64,000 nucleotides of DNA, taken from the NCBI RefSeq assembly GCF_009363555.1, contig NZ_CP045372.1:1-64000 (forward strand), written 5' to 3'. Of the stretch, positions 1-9,365 are shown in pieces; position 1 is the stretch's first letter; each line of letters begins with the position of its first letter. The position numbers were made by a program, and so were the translations under genes. The DNA is from Sulfitobacter sp. THAF37. Lineage in GTDB: Bacteria; Pseudomonadota; Alphaproteobacteria; Rhodobacterales; Rhodobacteraceae. Under the pieces are notes generated by a model. That model was not told where the DNA came from. It saw only the letters and a list, made by a program, of their open reading frames with translations, and did no database searches.

Positions 1-600
1 ATGACCCGCGCGCCGCTTGATCTGACCTGCGCCTGCGGCCAGATCAAGGGGTACCTGCGGGACTTTGCCCCCAGTGTGGGCACGCATGCGGAATGTTTCT
101 GCGTCGATTGCCGTGCGGCAGAATTGCACCTGGGTCAGGCCGACCCGGCCCCTGGCCCTGTCGGGGTTTTCCAGACCACTCCGGACCGACTGACCTTCAC
201 CGAGGGCACTGAAAATCTGGCGGTCTTTTCCTTTGGAGAAAAGAACCTGCTGCGGTGGTACGCCGCGTGCTGCGGCACGCCGCTCTTCAACACGCCCCGC
301 AATCCCCGGCTTTCTTTTGTCGGCATCCGCACCGCCGCGATCCCCGACACCGGGCCGCTGGGCCCCGTCACGGCGCAGGGGTTCATCCCCACCGACGACG
401 ACAAGACACGACACAAAGGCATACTGCGGCTGGTCGGCGCTGCGATGGCGCGTATCGCGATGCAGCGCATCACCGGGCGCTGGCGCAACAACCCGCTGTT
501 CGACACCGCAAGCGGCACCCCGGCACGGCCGGTCACGGTTCTGCCTCGCGGCACCCGCGACGCCCTGCTCTCCGGGACAGACCGACCCGGAAAGAAATAA
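1..600 (+). CDS. DUF6151 family protein (GFA-like cysteine protein)
   Basis: This 199-residue protein has the Cys pattern of the glutathione-dependent formaldehyde-activating (GFA)-like fold. CACG lies near residue 10, a CFCVDC cluster near residues 32-37 and CCGT near residue 91. These would bind zinc in that fold. The layout, including the RWYAACCGTPLFNT and AQGFIP stretches, fits DUF6151, a family with no settled function. The first base of the window is an ATG that gives a normal N-terminus, but its ribosome binding site is outside the window, so the start is not proven. It converges on the alpha/beta hydrolase gene downstream. Confidence 0.8.
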   Translation: MTRAPLDLTCACGQIKGYLRDFAPSVGTHAECFCVDCRAAELHLGQADPAPGPVGVFQTTPDRLTFTEGTENLAVFSFGEKNLLRWYAACCGTPLFNTPRNPRLSFVGIRTAAIPDTGPLGPVTAQGFIPTDDDKTRHKGILRLVGAAMARIAMQRITGRWRNNPLFDTASGTPARPVTVLPRGTRDALLSGTDRPGKK

Positions 601-633
601 CTGCACAGCATCTCGGGATAGACCCGAAACGCC

Positions 634-1344
634 TCAGCGCAGCACCAAGGGCTGGTGCATCCATTCACGCAGGGCCGCTGTCGTCTCGCCGGGTTGCTCA
701 AGCGTCGGCAGGTGGCCTGCGTTCTCCAGCACCACCAGTTTCGCATAGGGTATCAGTTCGGCCATGAAGCTGTGACGTTTGACCGGGCTCAGCGTGTCAT
801 GCTGGCCGCACAGGATCAACGCAGGCGCGCGGCACTTGCGCAAAGCCACCTGTTGGTCGCGCCGCCGCTGCAGAGCCCGCACCTGGCGGATATACACCTC
901 GGGACCCAGCGTTTCGGCCATGTCCATCACCAGATCCAGCACCTCGGCACGCGCACCTCCAGAGGCAAGCGCAGCCGCCGGGATCTCCTCGCCCATCACT
1001 TCCGGCAGCCGCCCCGAGCGCACCCGCACGATCCGCGGCTCGCGATCGGCAGCGGCGGCGGGGGTTTCAGCCAGCGGATTGGTTCCCATCAGGCAGATCC
1101 GGGTGATGCGGTCAGGCGCGCGGCGCAACAGCTCCATCGCAACGACGCCGCCCATGCCATGCCCGGCCACCGCAAAACGCTTGGGCAGCAGGTCCAGGAT
1201 GCCCGAGGCAATCTCCTCGATCCGCTCGCCCCGCGTGATCGGGGCCAGCATCACCGCCATATCTGCCGAAAGTTCTGCGATCTGGGGGCCGAACAGCCGT
1301 GCGTCGCTCATCATGCCGGGCAACAGAACCAGAGGCTCGGCCAT
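634..1344 (-). CDS. Alpha/beta-fold hydrolase lacking the nucleophile serine
   Basis: The 236-residue protein has an alpha/beta hydrolase layout: LLPGMM at the oxyanion-loop strand, a nucleophile elbow near residue 75, and a C-terminal CGQHDTLSP acid region followed by NAGHLPTLEQP with the expected catalytic His. The elbow reads GHGMGG, where active relatives have GxSxG, so the catalytic Ser is replaced by Gly. It may be inactive or have another role. The start at MAEPLVLLPG is preferred because an upstream in-frame ATG at 1404 would only add non-conserved sequence overlapping the neighbouring gene. It follows the M15-like gene on the same strand. Confidence 0.8.
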   Translation of the reverse strand: MAEPLVLLPGMMSDARLFGPQIAELSADMAVMLAPITRGERIEEIASGILDLLPKRFAVAGHGMGGVVAMELLRRAPDRITRICLMGTNPLAETPAAAADREPRIVRVRSGRLPEVMGEEIPAAALASGGARAEVLDLVMDMAETLGPEVYIRQVRALQRRRDQQVALRKCRAPALILCGQHDTLSPVKRHSFMAELIPYAKLVVLENAGHLPTLEQPGETTAALREWMHQPLVLR

Positions 1345-1375
1345 ATCAGCGCACCTTGTTGTTCTCAAAAGCGTT

Positions 1376-2065
1376 TCACATCGGACGTTTGCCCGCTTTG
1401 CCATCTATATCACGCGCCGAGGGTGCCGCAACCTGCGGCATGGAAATGCCACACAGCGCCGGAAAATCGGCATATCGCCGCGCACGGGTGGCGCGGTCCT
1501 CGCCCGGCATGTCCCCGGACCGCAGCAAGGCCCCGCGCGGCGCGATATAGCTGGAAATCGCGCGCCGGGGTTGCGGCCGCCAGACCAGGTTGAAGGCCGC
1601 CAGCTTGGGAAAGAACCACATCTCCGAATAGGGCAGATGGTCATGCACCCACCAGGCCAGATCGCGCCAGTCGCGGCCTTCGGCGTATTGATCGGCAAAC
1701 CAGGGGATCACGACGCTGGCCCCGGCCACCGCCTCCGCGCCACCGGCCCAGTCCCAGATATGACACTCCAGCGGGTTGTCGTTGCGCGCACAGTTCAGCC
1801 GGTTCTCGTTGCCATATCGGTTCAGCGTCCGGCTGCGATAACCGGACCGCACCGCAACCCGGCCAAAGGTTTCCTCCAGCGGGTCCATCAGTGCCGTACA
1901 GAACGCCCGCCCGTTGCTGATCGCCAGGTCGGGGTCGTCGGGGACGTTGGGGATGCCGTGAAAGCCCGAAATTTCCGAATAGAGGAAGTCGCGCATGAAG
2001 AAATGTTTCGACAGGCGGACCCGGCCAAAGGTCTCAAGGCTCCACATGCTGGCCGGCCTGCGCAT
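1376..2065 (-). CDS. Peptidase M15-like protein with degenerate metal site
   Basis: This 229-residue protein resembles the D-Ala-D-Ala carboxypeptidase-like M15 fold. LSKHFFMRDFLYSE near residue 18 matches the usual N-terminal 'F...EF..S' helix, and VRSGYRSRTLN near residue 72 matches the 'SGYRS..LN' core. The family's zinc ligands normally sit in HxxGxAxD and ExWH motifs. Here the equivalents look like HIWDWAGG and SEMWFF, so the final His is missing. It may be a non-catalytic peptidoglycan-binding relative or a divergent enzyme. No signal peptide is evident. Its start abuts the stop of the VOC gene, suggesting co-transcription. Confidence 0.65.
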   Translation of the reverse strand: MRRPASMWSLETFGRVRLSKHFFMRDFLYSEISGFHGIPNVPDDPDLAISNGRAFCTALMDPLEETFGRVAVRSGYRSRTLNRYGNENRLNCARNDNPLECHIWDWAGGAEAVAGASVVIPWFADQYAEGRDWRDLAWWVHDHLPYSEMWFFPKLAAFNLVWRPQPRRAISSYIAPRGALLRSGDMPGEDRATRARRYADFPALCGISMPQVAAPSARDIDGKAGKRPM

Positions 2066-2493
2066 CAGCCGTGGCCGTTCCAGCGAAACGACCCGTCAGG
2101 GGCCAGCGGCGCAAAGGGGTTGTGAGCCACCTCCCAGATGTGCCCCTCGGGGTCCGCGAAATAGCCGACATGGCCGCCCCAGAAAATATCATGCGCCGGA
2201 CGCAGGATGCGCCCCCCCGCCGCCTCGGCTCGGGTCAGCAAGGGCGCGACCTGCGCCTTGTCCCGCACGTTGTAGGCCAGCGTCATGGCGCCGTGGCCCA
2301 GCGTCCCGACCGGAACCCCGATATCCTCAGCCAGCTTTTCGATCGCATACAGACCCAGCGTCTGACCGATCAGATCGTATGCGATAACCCCGTCAGGGCT
2401 GTCTACCCGGACCCAGCCCAGGGCATCGTAAAACGCGGCCAACCGGCTTTGATCCCGCGCGCCCAGCGTGATCAGCGAGATACGTTGTTCCAT
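2065..2493 (-). CDS. VOC (glyoxalase/bleomycin-resistance) family protein
   Basis: A 142-residue protein with the two beta-alpha-beta-beta-beta modules of the vicinal oxygen chelate fold: ISLITLGARDQSRLAAFYDALGW at the N-terminus and GHVGYFADPEGHIWEVAHNPF at the C-terminus. The DPEGHIWEV motif contains the Glu that serves as a metal ligand in many members. The substrate cannot be inferred. The start at MEQRIS is chosen over an ATG ten codons upstream because the strand-1 motif begins at once. It lies five bases downstream of the minus-strand hydrolase stop, so the two probably share a transcript. Confidence 0.8.
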   Translation of the reverse strand: MEQRISLITLGARDQSRLAAFYDALGWVRVDSPDGVIAYDLIGQTLGLYAIEKLAEDIGVPVGTLGHGAMTLAYNVRDKAQVAPLLTRAEAAGGRILRPAHDIFWGGHVGYFADPEGHIWEVAHNPFAPLAPDGSFRWNGHG

Positions 2494-2497
2494 TTTT

Positions 2498-3250
2498 TCA
2501 GCCACTTGAAGACAGAACTTCATCTATCGCCTGAACAATCAGGTCAAGGCAAGGACTGTCGGAAAACCGGTGATCCGCATCCTTGACCAGCAGCAGCCGC
2601 ATGTCCGGCCCCGTGGCATGTTCCAAAAGCCGCGTGGCGGTGGCGACGCTGACGGCGGTGTCGGCGGTGCCTTGCAGGAAACGCGTCGGGAACGGCAGGT
2701 GCAGCGGGCTGCGCAGCACCAGTTGGCTGCGCCCGTCGGTGATCATGCGCGGCGTGACCTGATAGGGCTCCATGTAGTCCGAGGGCAGCTCAACCGTCTG
2801 CCCGGCTTCGATCCTGGCGCGCTGCGCTGGCGTGAACCCGGCCCAATAGCCGTCCTCGGTGAAATCCGGCGCGGCGGCGATGGTCACTAGCCCCGCCAGC
2901 CGCTCGGGCTGTGCGCGGGCCAGCAGCAGCGCCTGCCACCCCCCCATGGACGAGCCTACCGGCAGGATCGGCCCGTCGGTCAATGCCGCCACGACCTCTG
3001 CCGTATCCTCCGCCCAGTCGCCAATGCACCCATCCGTGAACTCACCCGACGATTCGCCGTGCCCCGAATAGTCGAACCGCAGAAAGGCCCGCCCGCTGCG
3101 CCGGGCCCAATCCTCAAGGAACACCGCCTTGGTCCCCATCATGTCGGACTTCAGACCGCCCAGAAACACGATACAGGGGCCCGACCCTTCGGTGCGGTGG
3201 TAGGCCAGCTTACGCCCTGATTTCGTTTCCAAAAATGCGGTCTCTGTCAT
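2498..3250 (-). CDS. Alpha/beta hydrolase (carboxylesterase-like)
   Basis: The 250-residue protein shows a full alpha/beta hydrolase set: VFLGGLKSDMMGTKA as oxyanion region, RFDYSGHGESSG strand-4 motif, the nucleophile elbow GSSMGGWQ near residue 100, and a C-terminal KDADHRFS His. The sequence resembles bacterial serine esterases and palmitoyl-thioesterase-like hydrolases; the substrate is unknown. The ATG at 3250 (MTETAFLETKSGRKLAYH) is preferred because the family starts just before the ETKSGRKLAY strand. The gene is divergent from the ArsR-AHSA1 regulator, with a 20-bp inverted repeat in the shared promoter region, so it may be part of that regulator's regulon. Confidence 0.85.
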   Translation of the reverse strand: MTETAFLETKSGRKLAYHRTEGSGPCIVFLGGLKSDMMGTKAVFLEDWARRSGRAFLRFDYSGHGESSGEFTDGCIGDWAEDTAEVVAALTDGPILPVGSSMGGWQALLLARAQPERLAGLVTIAAAPDFTEDGYWAGFTPAQRARIEAGQTVELPSDYMEPYQVTPRMITDGRSQLVLRSPLHLPFPTRFLQGTADTAVSVATATRLLEHATGPDMRLLLVKDADHRFSDSPCLDLIVQAIDEVLSSSG

Positions 3251-3322
3251 GGGGCCTCCGTGTCTTGCCGCAATCATGCGCGGGGCGTGGGCGAAGGGCA
3301 ACCGCCAGATTTATAAGTTACC

Positions 3323-3342
3323 ATATTGTCACGTGACTATAT
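3323..3342. promoter_or_regulatory. Candidate ArsR-type operator
   Basis: Two 10-base half sites, ATATTGTCAC and GTGACTATAT, form an inverted repeat with one mismatched pair, centred on the perfect palindrome GTCACGTGAC (3328-3337). It ends 19 bases before the ATG of the ArsR-AHSA1 gene and lies in the spacer shared with the divergent hydrolase. ArsR-family repressors bind such AT-flanked dyads, so autoregulation is a reasonable inference. A direct repeat TATAAGT also flanks it (3312-3318 and 3350-3356). Confidence 0.45.
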
Positions 3343-3361
3343 CAGCACCTATAAGTGTTTC

Positions 3362-4108
3362 ATGGACGATATTTTCAAGGCGCTTGCCGATCCTGCCCGC
3401 CGCACCCTGCTGGACGCCCTGCGCCAACGCGACGGACAGACGTTGCAGGAATTGACGGAACACCTGGATATGACCCGATTTGGCGTGATGAAGCACCTCA
3501 GGCAACTCGAAGACGCCGGGCTGGTCGTGACCCATAGAAAGGGGCGGTTCAAACATCACTATCTGAACGCCGTCCCTCTCCAACAGACCATTGACCGCTG
3601 GATCGAGCCGATGCGCGCGAAACCGGTGGTCCGAGCGGTGATCGACCTCAAAGCAACCCTCGAAGGACGCAATGACATGACCAAACCCGATTTCATGATG
3701 CAGACATTCATACGATGTACCCAGGACGCGCTGTGGGACGCGCTCAGCGACCCCGACAGCATGGCCGCCTATCACTTCATGTGTCAGCGGGTGGAAGGCG
3801 AAGCCCGGGAGGGCGGGACGCTGAGCTGGATCACCCCCGATGGCAACACCATGCTGATCCAGCGACCCCTGAAAGTGACACCGAAAACCAGGATCGAGGC
3901 AACATTCGAGCCTGTGTTCTTCGGCCCCGATGCCCCCGCCTCGCAGATGGCTTTCATCATCGAACCGCAGGGCGACACCTGCAAGCTGACCATCGAACAC
4001 TACGATTTGCCCGCAGGCCAGGAAGGTGTCGCTGAAGGCTGGGCGCGCCTCGCCTCATCGCTCAAGTCATGGCTGGAAACCGGCACGCCGATCAAGGCCG
4101 CGATGTGA
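3362..4108 (+). CDS. ArsR-family HTH fused to AHSA1/SRPBCC domain
   Basis: This 248-residue protein joins two domains. Residues 1-85 are an ArsR winged helix (IFKALADPARRTLLDAL, then LTEHLDMTRFGVMKHLRQLEDAGLV as recognition helix). From about residue 105 to the end there is an AHSA1/SRPBCC hydrophobic-ligand domain (IRCTQDALWDALSDPDSM ... GWARLASSLKSWLETG). None of the Cys pairs used by metal-sensing ArsR proteins is present in the HTH part, so a small organic ligand sensed by the SRPBCC cavity is more likely than a metal. The ATG at 3362 is preferred over a TTG at 3326, which would lie inside the candidate operator. Confidence 0.88.
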   Translation: MDDIFKALADPARRTLLDALRQRDGQTLQELTEHLDMTRFGVMKHLRQLEDAGLVVTHRKGRFKHHYLNAVPLQQTIDRWIEPMRAKPVVRAVIDLKATLEGRNDMTKPDFMMQTFIRCTQDALWDALSDPDSMAAYHFMCQRVEGEAREGGTLSWITPDGNTMLIQRPLKVTPKTRIEATFEPVFFGPDAPASQMAFIIEPQGDTCKLTIEHYDLPAGQEGVAEGWARLASSLKSWLETGTPIKAAM

Positions 4109-4197
4109 ACCCGGTCGGCAGGTTTTGACAGAGGACTGAGTCCATGCCTGTTCGGCCTCAAGGCCTACGCGGTCTTCGCCGCGCGGGCCGACTGAGT

Positions 4198-4443
4198 TCA
4201 ACCGCCGACGTAAGTGGACTTTTTGGGCCGGTAGAAGATCTTCTGATCGTGCAGCCGCCCAAGCAGCTCTTCGTTCTCGCGCTGGTCGGCCTCGATCACG
4301 CGGATCGATTCAATCTCTGCGGGGTTGTCGCCGGCCAACGCCAGACGCATCCGCGACAGTTCACGCCCGCGCGCACGCAGTGCTTCTTCGATCATGTCCA
4401 CGTCCGCGATCGAAAGATCGAAAGTCCGATTGTAGCTTTGCAT
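4198..4443 (-). CDS. Conserved small hypothetical protein
   Basis: An 81-residue mostly helical, charged protein (SIADVDMIEEALRARGRELSR ...), with no transmembrane segment or signal peptide. The C-terminal half, from ESIRVIEADQRENEEL to FYRPKKSTYVGG, looks like a short helical hairpin with a basic tail. I recall similar proteins in Rhodobacterales but no function. It follows the MFS transporter on the same strand after 73 bases. Codon use matches the neighbours. Confidence 0.6.
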   Translation of the reverse strand: MQSYNRTFDLSIADVDMIEEALRARGRELSRMRLALAGDNPAEIESIRVIEADQRENEELLGRLHDQKIFYRPKKSTYVGG

Positions 4444-4516
4444 GCCGTTCTCCTTGACGGTCTGGTTGCGTCGGTCCTGAGGTCGTTTTTACGCCCATAA
4501 GCGTCGCAGTCAACGC

Positions 4517-5782
4517 CTACTTGCCTGCACCACGCCCTTCCGCCTCCGGCAGGCCGCGCCCGATGAAAAAAGCGGCGACCGCCATCGCGGCAAACAGGAT
4601 CAATGTCACCTCCGCCCCGATCAGCGCGGCACCGCCCCCCAGCACGCCCGCGCCCAAAAGCAGCAGACCGATGACGGTATTGGTGACAGCGGCATAGGCC
4701 GCGCGCCTGTCCTCGGGGGCGAAATCCACCAGGTAGGTGCTCCGCCCCTGCCGCACCCCGTGGTAGGCGATCATCAGCACGAACAGGACCAGCGGCATCG
4801 CCGCCCAATGCGTCGCGAGCCCGGCCGCCCAGAGCGCCACCGCCGCGGCCATCGCAAGTGCGCCCAGAAGGCCCGCGAACATCAGGACCCGGCGGCTGGA
4901 GTCGTCGGCCAGACGCCCCCAGACATAGGAACTGACCAGCGACGCCAGCGCCGAGGCGAGCACCAGCGCCCCCAGCTTGTTCAGCGTGCCTCCGCCCGAC
5001 AGCACCACAAGGTAAGGCGGCGCCAGCGCGGTCGACACCAACAGCCCCCGCACGATGATGAAGCGCCACAGCGCCGGATCTTCTTTCAGCACCGCGAAGG
5101 CGGCGTTCGCACCGCCATCCTTTTCGCTCTTTTCCTCTTCCAGCGTCGAAAACAGCAGCGCGGCAAGACCCCAGAACGCCGCCGCCAGCGCAATCGCGGC
5201 CACGATCACCGCACGGCTCTGACCCGGCCCCAGGATCAGCACGCCCGCAAAGACGAGCACCCCGATCGAAGAGGCCGATCCGGCCAGCCCGGTCACCGCC
5301 CCGCGCCGTGTCTCGGCCACGGTCTTGCCCAGAATATCCTTGTATGACACCGAACAGGCCGCCCGGCAGACAGCCAGCAGCGCCAGCGCGGCGCAGATCG
5401 CAATCCCGGCAGCCTGGCCTTCCAGCGCCAGCGCCGACAGCACGATCAGCACCGCCGCCGCACCCTGCCCCGCGCTGCCCAGCACCCAGATCCACTTGCG
5501 CCGGGACATGCGCTGCACCACAGCCGCCAGGGGCATCTGCGGCAACAGCGCCCCCGCCTCTCGGATCGGCACCAGCGCCCCGGCAAAGACAGCCGGCGCG
5601 CCAAGGGCGGTGACCAGCCAGGCCAGCACCAGCTTGGGGTCGATCAGTCCGTCCGCCACCTTGGTCATCGACAGCGATGCGATGTGCCGCAGTCCGTTGC
5701 GCCCCTCGGCCCGGTCCGGCCGGTCGCCATCCTCCGTTCCGGCGATGGCGCTGAAGGTCTTCTGCGCAGGGGATCTGGACAT
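4517..5782 (-). CDS. MFS transporter
   Basis: A 421-residue integral membrane protein with about twelve hydrophobic segments arranged as two bundles, as in the major facilitator superfamily. The cytoplasmic loop near residue 86 reads MSRRKWIW, a degenerate form of the conserved basic loop-2/3 motif. A charged loop near residue 200 ([11 protein letters not shown]) separates the two halves. The substrate is unknown. The ATG at 5782 ([15 protein letters not shown]) is preferred; further upstream in-frame sequence is Arg/Gly-rich and non-conserved. The creatininase-family gene ends 68 bases upstream on the same strand, so the two may form an operon. Confidence 0.82.
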   Translation of the reverse strand: MSRSPAQKTFSAIAGTEDGDRPDRAEGRNGLRHIASLSMTKVADGLIDPKLVLAWLVTALGAPAVFAGALVPIREAGALLPQMPLAAVVQRMSRRKWIWVLGSAGQGAAAVLIVLSALALEGQAAGIAICAALALLAVCRAACSVSYKDILGKTVAETRRGAVTGLAGSASSIGVLVFAGVLILGPGQSRAVIVAAIALAAAFWGLAALLFSTLEEEKSEKDGGANAAFAVLKEDPALWRFIIVRGLLVSTALAPPYLVVLSGGGTLNKLGALVLASALASLVSSYVWGRLADDSSRRVLMFAGLLGALAMAAAVALWAAGLATHWAAMPLVLFVLMIAYHGVRQGRSTYLVDFAPEDRRAAYAAVTNTVIGLLLLGAGVLGGGAALIGAEVTLILFAAMAVAAFFIGRGLPEAEGRGAGK

Positions 5783-5850
5783 GCGGCGGTCTTTCGGTTG
5801 TGGCTGTTCGGGTCGGCAGGAAACGCCAGATAGGGCCGCCCGGCCCGAAC

Positions 5851-6660
5851 TCAATCCCTGAAAGCCACCCCGCCGACATCGCCGCTGCGCAGGTCCTCCG
5901 GGTCCTCCCATGTCTGGGGGTCCGTGATCAGCGCCGCAAGGCTGGCCGCCCCCGCCTCAAGCAACCGCGTGCCCTTGTCGGCGCTGGACCGCGTGGGGTC
6001 CCCGGCGACGCCGTTTCCGGTCAGATGCGTAAAGGGACGCCAGCGGTACGACCCCTTGCCTGCCCTCAGAAAGGTCCGGCCCTTCGTATTGGCCAACCCC
6101 GCCAGGTCGCTGTCATCCACCAGCGCCCCCTCGCAGGCCATCATCATCGAGGTTTCGGCCTCGCAGGCGTGCTGAAGCCCGTCCTGATCCTCCAGAATCT
6201 CCTTGATCTCGGCCGCCGCCTCCGAGGCGTAGCTCGTCATGACCAGCGTGGCGGGCGATGTCGCCGCCAATTCGTTGCAGATCTGTTGCAGCGCGATGGT
6301 GTTGCCGCCGTGCGAATTGGCGATCAGGATGTGACGAAACCCCTGCCGCGTCAGCGCCGTGACCAGATCGGACACAAGCGCGCGAAAGGTGTCGGGCCCG
6401 ATGGTCAGCGTCCCGCCAAACGTCATGTGATGTTCCGACAGTCCCGACCAGAGCACCGGCGCCACGACCACGGGTCGCGTCTGGGAGGCCAGGCGCGCCG
6501 CGCGCACGGCGAACTCGTGACCCAGCCGGGTGTCCGTCATCGTGGGCAGATGCGGACCGTGCTGTTCGATCGAGGCGACAGGCAGGATCACCACCGCGTC
6601 CTGCTCCGCCAGCCTGCGGATCTCATGTGCCTTGAGCCGCTGCCATTCCACTTCTGTCAT
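5851..6660 (-). CDS. Creatininase-family amidohydrolase
   Basis: The 269-residue protein has creatininase-family motifs: [20 protein letters not shown] near residues 24-43, with the EQHGPHLP metal-binding segment, [11 protein letters not shown] near residue 82, NSHGGN near residue 115, and [12 protein letters not shown] near residue 165. These supply the His, Asp and Glu ligands of the binuclear metal centre. The family cleaves cyclic amides or formamides (creatinine, formamidopyrimidine-type compounds); the actual substrate cannot be assigned. The ATG at 6660 gives MTEVEWQRL. It is divergent from thrS, separated by a 192-base spacer in which I see no other feature. Confidence 0.88.
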   Translation of the reverse strand: MTEVEWQRLKAHEIRRLAEQDAVVILPVASIEQHGPHLPTMTDTRLGHEFAVRAARLASQTRPVVVAPVLWSGLSEHHMTFGGTLTIGPDTFRALVSDLVTALTRQGFRHILIANSHGGNTIALQQICNELAATSPATLVMTSYASEAAAEIKEILEDQDGLQHACEAETSMMMACEGALVDDSDLAGLANTKGRTFLRAGKGSYRWRPFTHLTGNGVAGDPTRSSADKGTRLLEAGAASLAALITDPQTWEDPEDLRSGDVGGVAFRD

Positions 6661-6852
6661 TGCAATATCCTTCCCCGCTCGGCGCCCGAGTCTCGGGCCC
6701 CCTCCTGCCGGGAAATAGACCTGCCGGACCGGAAAATTGCAACCGCCCGGCCCGGACAGCCCCTTGACGCCCCTGCCCCCGCTTGCCAGAACGCGCGGAC
6801 ACATACCCGCAACCGGGCGTCTCGTAGGCGCCAAACCGACGAGGAGGCCCAG

Positions 6853-8838
6853 ATGGCCCAGATCACCCTTACCCTTCCCGATGGCAATGCACGACAGTAC
6901 GACGCAGGTATCACTGCGGGCGAGGTCGCGGCGGACATCTCCAAATCCCTCGGCAAGAAGGCCATCAGCGCCACCGTCAACAACATGCATTACGACCTGG
7001 CATGGCCGATCGACGCGGATGCCGACATCGCCATTCACACCATGGCGGACGAAGAGCAAGCCAACGAACTGGTCCGGCACGATCTGGCGCATATCATGGC
7101 CCGTGCCGTACAGGAGATCTGGCCCGACACGCGCGTCACCATCGGCCCGGTCATCAAGGACGGCTGGTACTACGATTTCGACCGAAAGGAGCCCTTCACC
7201 CCCGAAGACCTGGGCGCGATCGAAAAGAAGATGAAAGAGATCATCAACGCCCGCGATCCCGTCCGCACCGAGGTCTGGGACCGTGAGCGCGCGATCAAGC
7301 ATTACGAAGACAATGGCGAGCCCTACAAGGTCGAGCTGATCGAGAGCATCCCGGGCGATGAGCCGCTGCGCATGTACTGGCACGGCGACTGGCAGGATCT
7401 GTGCCGCGGCCCGCACCTGCAACACACCGGCCAGGTGCCCGGCGACGCGTTCAAGCTGATGTCCATCGCAGGTGCCTATTGGCGCGGCGACAGCAAACGG
7501 CAGATGCTGCAACGCATCTACGGCGTGGCCTTCACCGGCAAGGAAAAGCTGCGCGCGCATCTCAACATGCTCGAAGAAGCCGCCAAGCGTGACCACCGCA
7601 AGCTGGGCCGCGAGATGGACCTGTTCCACATGCAGGAGGAAGCCCCCGGTCAGGTCTTCTGGCACCCCAACGGCTGGACCATCTACACCACGCTGCAGGA
7701 CTATATGCGCCGCAAGCAACGCGCGGGCGGATATAACGAGATCAACACACCCCAGATCGTCGACCGCAAACTGTGGGAAATGTCCGGCCATTGGGACAAG
7801 TACCAGCACCACATGTTCATCGTCGAAGTCGACGAAAGCCGCGATGGCGAAAACGACGACGCGGCGGCGGTCAACAAGGCCGAAACCCGCATCAACGCGC
7901 TGAAGCCGATGAACTGCCCCTGCCATGTGCAGGTCTACAATCAGGGCCTCAAATCCTACCGCGACCTGCCCCTGCGGCTGGCCGAGTTCGGATCGTGCAC
8001 CCGTTACGAGCCCTCCGGCGCGTTGCACGGCATCATGCGCGTGCGCGGCTTCACCCAGGACGACGCGCATATCTTCTGCACCGAGGATCAGATCGAGGCG
8101 GAATGCGCCCGCTTTATCGAATTCCTCGCCGATATCTACGCCGAGTTGGGTTTTCCCACCTTCGAGATCAAGTTCGCCACCCGCCCCGAAAAGCGCGTGG
8201 GCACCGAGGAATCGTGGGATTACGTCGAAAACGCGCTGGAGGAAGCGATCCGCAAGACCGGCCGCACCTACACGCTGGAGCCGGGCGATGGCGCCTTCTA
8301 CGGTCCCAAGCTCGATTTCTACCTGACCGATGCCATTGGCCGTGTCTGGCAGTGCGGCACCTTCCAGGTGGACCCGAACCTGCCCGAACGGCTGGACGCA
8401 ACCTATATCGGCGAGGACGGCGCAAAGCACCGGCCCTACATGCTGCACCGCGCCACGCTGGGCAGCTTTGAACGCTTTGTCGGCATCCTGGTTGAGGAAC
8501 ACGCGGGCAAGCTGCCGTTCTGGCTGGCCCCGCGCCAGGTCGTCGTTGCCTCCATCACCTCCGAAGCCGACGATTACGTGGCCGAGGTGGTCGCGGCGCT
8601 GAAGGCCAAGGGCGTCCGCGCCGAGGCTGACATGCGCAACGAAAAGATCAACTACAAGGTCCGCGAGCATTCCGTCGGCAAGGTGCCGGTGATCCTCGCC
8701 GTCGGCGCGCGCGAGGTCGAGGAAAGGACCGTCTCTGTCCGGCGGCTGGGCGAAAAGCAGACCAGTGTTCAACCCCTGGCCGAACTGGCTGAAACATTGG
8801 CCGTTGAGGCCACACCGCCGGACCTGCGCGACCTGTAA
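6853..8838 (+). CDS. thrS: Threonine--tRNA ligase
   Basis: A class II synthetase of 661 residues that charges tRNA-Thr in the cytoplasm. It starts with a TGS domain ([20 protein letters not shown]). Next comes the editing domain, with RHDLAHIMA near residue 77 and [10 protein letters not shown] near residue 184. The catalytic core holds [13 protein letters not shown] (zinc Cys), [24 protein letters not shown], and the class II motif 3 region [21 protein letters not shown]-terminal anticodon-binding domain begins near QVVVASIT. The ATG lies nine bases after GAGGAGG. A hydrophilic insert around residue 325 ([16 protein letters not shown]) precedes the zinc motif. Confidence 0.98.
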   Translation: MAQITLTLPDGNARQYDAGITAGEVAADISKSLGKKAISATVNNMHYDLAWPIDADADIAIHTMADEEQANELVRHDLAHIMARAVQEIWPDTRVTIGPVIKDGWYYDFDRKEPFTPEDLGAIEKKMKEIINARDPVRTEVWDRERAIKHYEDNGEPYKVELIESIPGDEPLRMYWHGDWQDLCRGPHLQHTGQVPGDAFKLMSIAGAYWRGDSKRQMLQRIYGVAFTGKEKLRAHLNMLEEAAKRDHRKLGREMDLFHMQEEAPGQVFWHPNGWTIYTTLQDYMRRKQRAGGYNEINTPQIVDRKLWEMSGHWDKYQHHMFIVEVDESRDGENDDAAAVNKAETRINALKPMNCPCHVQVYNQGLKSYRDLPLRLAEFGSCTRYEPSGALHGIMRVRGFTQDDAHIFCTEDQIEAECARFIEFLADIYAELGFPTFEIKFATRPEKRVGTEESWDYVENALEEAIRKTGRTYTLEPGDGAFYGPKLDFYLTDAIGRVWQCGTFQVDPNLPERLDATYIGEDGAKHRPYMLHRATLGSFERFVGILVEEHAGKLPFWLAPRQVVVASITSEADDYVAEVVAALKAKGVRAEADMRNEKINYKVREHSVGKVPVILAVGAREVEERTVSVRRLGEKQTSVQPLAELAETLAVEATPPDLRDL

Positions 8839-8845
8839 CAAAAGC

Positions 8846-8865
8846 CGGGCGGCCCACGCCGCCCG
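8846..8865. terminator. Hairpin after thrS
   Basis: CGGGCGGC and GCCGCCCG form a perfect 8-bp GC stem around the loop CCAC, eight bases after the thrS stop codon. No T tract follows, so it may be a weak or factor-assisted terminator. Confidence 0.5.
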
Positions 8866-9037
8866 ACCCCGGCTTGAAACAAACTCTGCAAGAACGCGCT
8901 TGATTCCGGCAACTATTCCCGGAATTCTCACGTTGGACCTGACAGGATCGTGACACACCCGCTCGTGAATGGTGCTAATGTCCGATGTGTGCTGCTATCT
9001 GAACATCGCAGATCACGATATTTCTAGAGGAGGCTTT

Positions 9038-9343
9038 ATGTCCAACACCATGAAATCAGTTGCAATTGCGGGCGCGGTCGCTGCCGCGATGACGGCCCAT
9101 ACCACAACCACCGCCGCAGCGGCGTCCAAGGAAAAATGCTACGGCGTCAGCCTTGCGGGCGAAAACGATTGCGCGGCAGGCCCCGGCACCACATGTGCGG
9201 GCACATCCGTCACCGACTACCAGGGCAATGCCTGGACGCTGGTTGACGCGGGCACCTGCACCGAGATCGAGCTGCCTGCCATGGCGGACGGGACAGAGCG
9301 TACCGGATCGCTCGAAGCACTGGACCGCGACCTGCCCGCCTGA
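9038..9343 (+). CDS. bufA1: Bufferin precursor peptide (DUF2282, BufA1 family)
   Basis: A 101-residue precursor of the DUF2282 family. The N-terminal 29 residues form a Sec signal peptide rich in Ala/Thr. The mature part has four cysteines at residues 34, 45, 53 and 74, in [21 protein letters not shown] and AGTCTEI, the layout I recall for BufA1 bufferins. Family knowledge: such peptides are modified on Cys by a DUF692 oxidase with its DUF2063 partner and then bind copper in the periplasm. The ATG has a strong AGGAGG four bases upstream. bufB, bufC and bufD follow directly on the same strand, which supports the call. Confidence 0.9.
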   Translation: MSNTMKSVAIAGAVAAAMTAHTTTTAAAASKEKCYGVSLAGENDCAAGPGTTCAGTSVTDYQGNAWTLVDAGTCTEIELPAMADGTERTGSLEALDRDLPA

Positions 9344-9365
9344 TCCGGCTCTCATCCAGAAACGT

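Noticed and set aside
6661..8958. Very long open frame on the minus strand opposite thrS
   Set aside because: It is continuous with the creatininase frame only because thrS is high in G+C; its translation is low-complexity and thrS is unambiguous.
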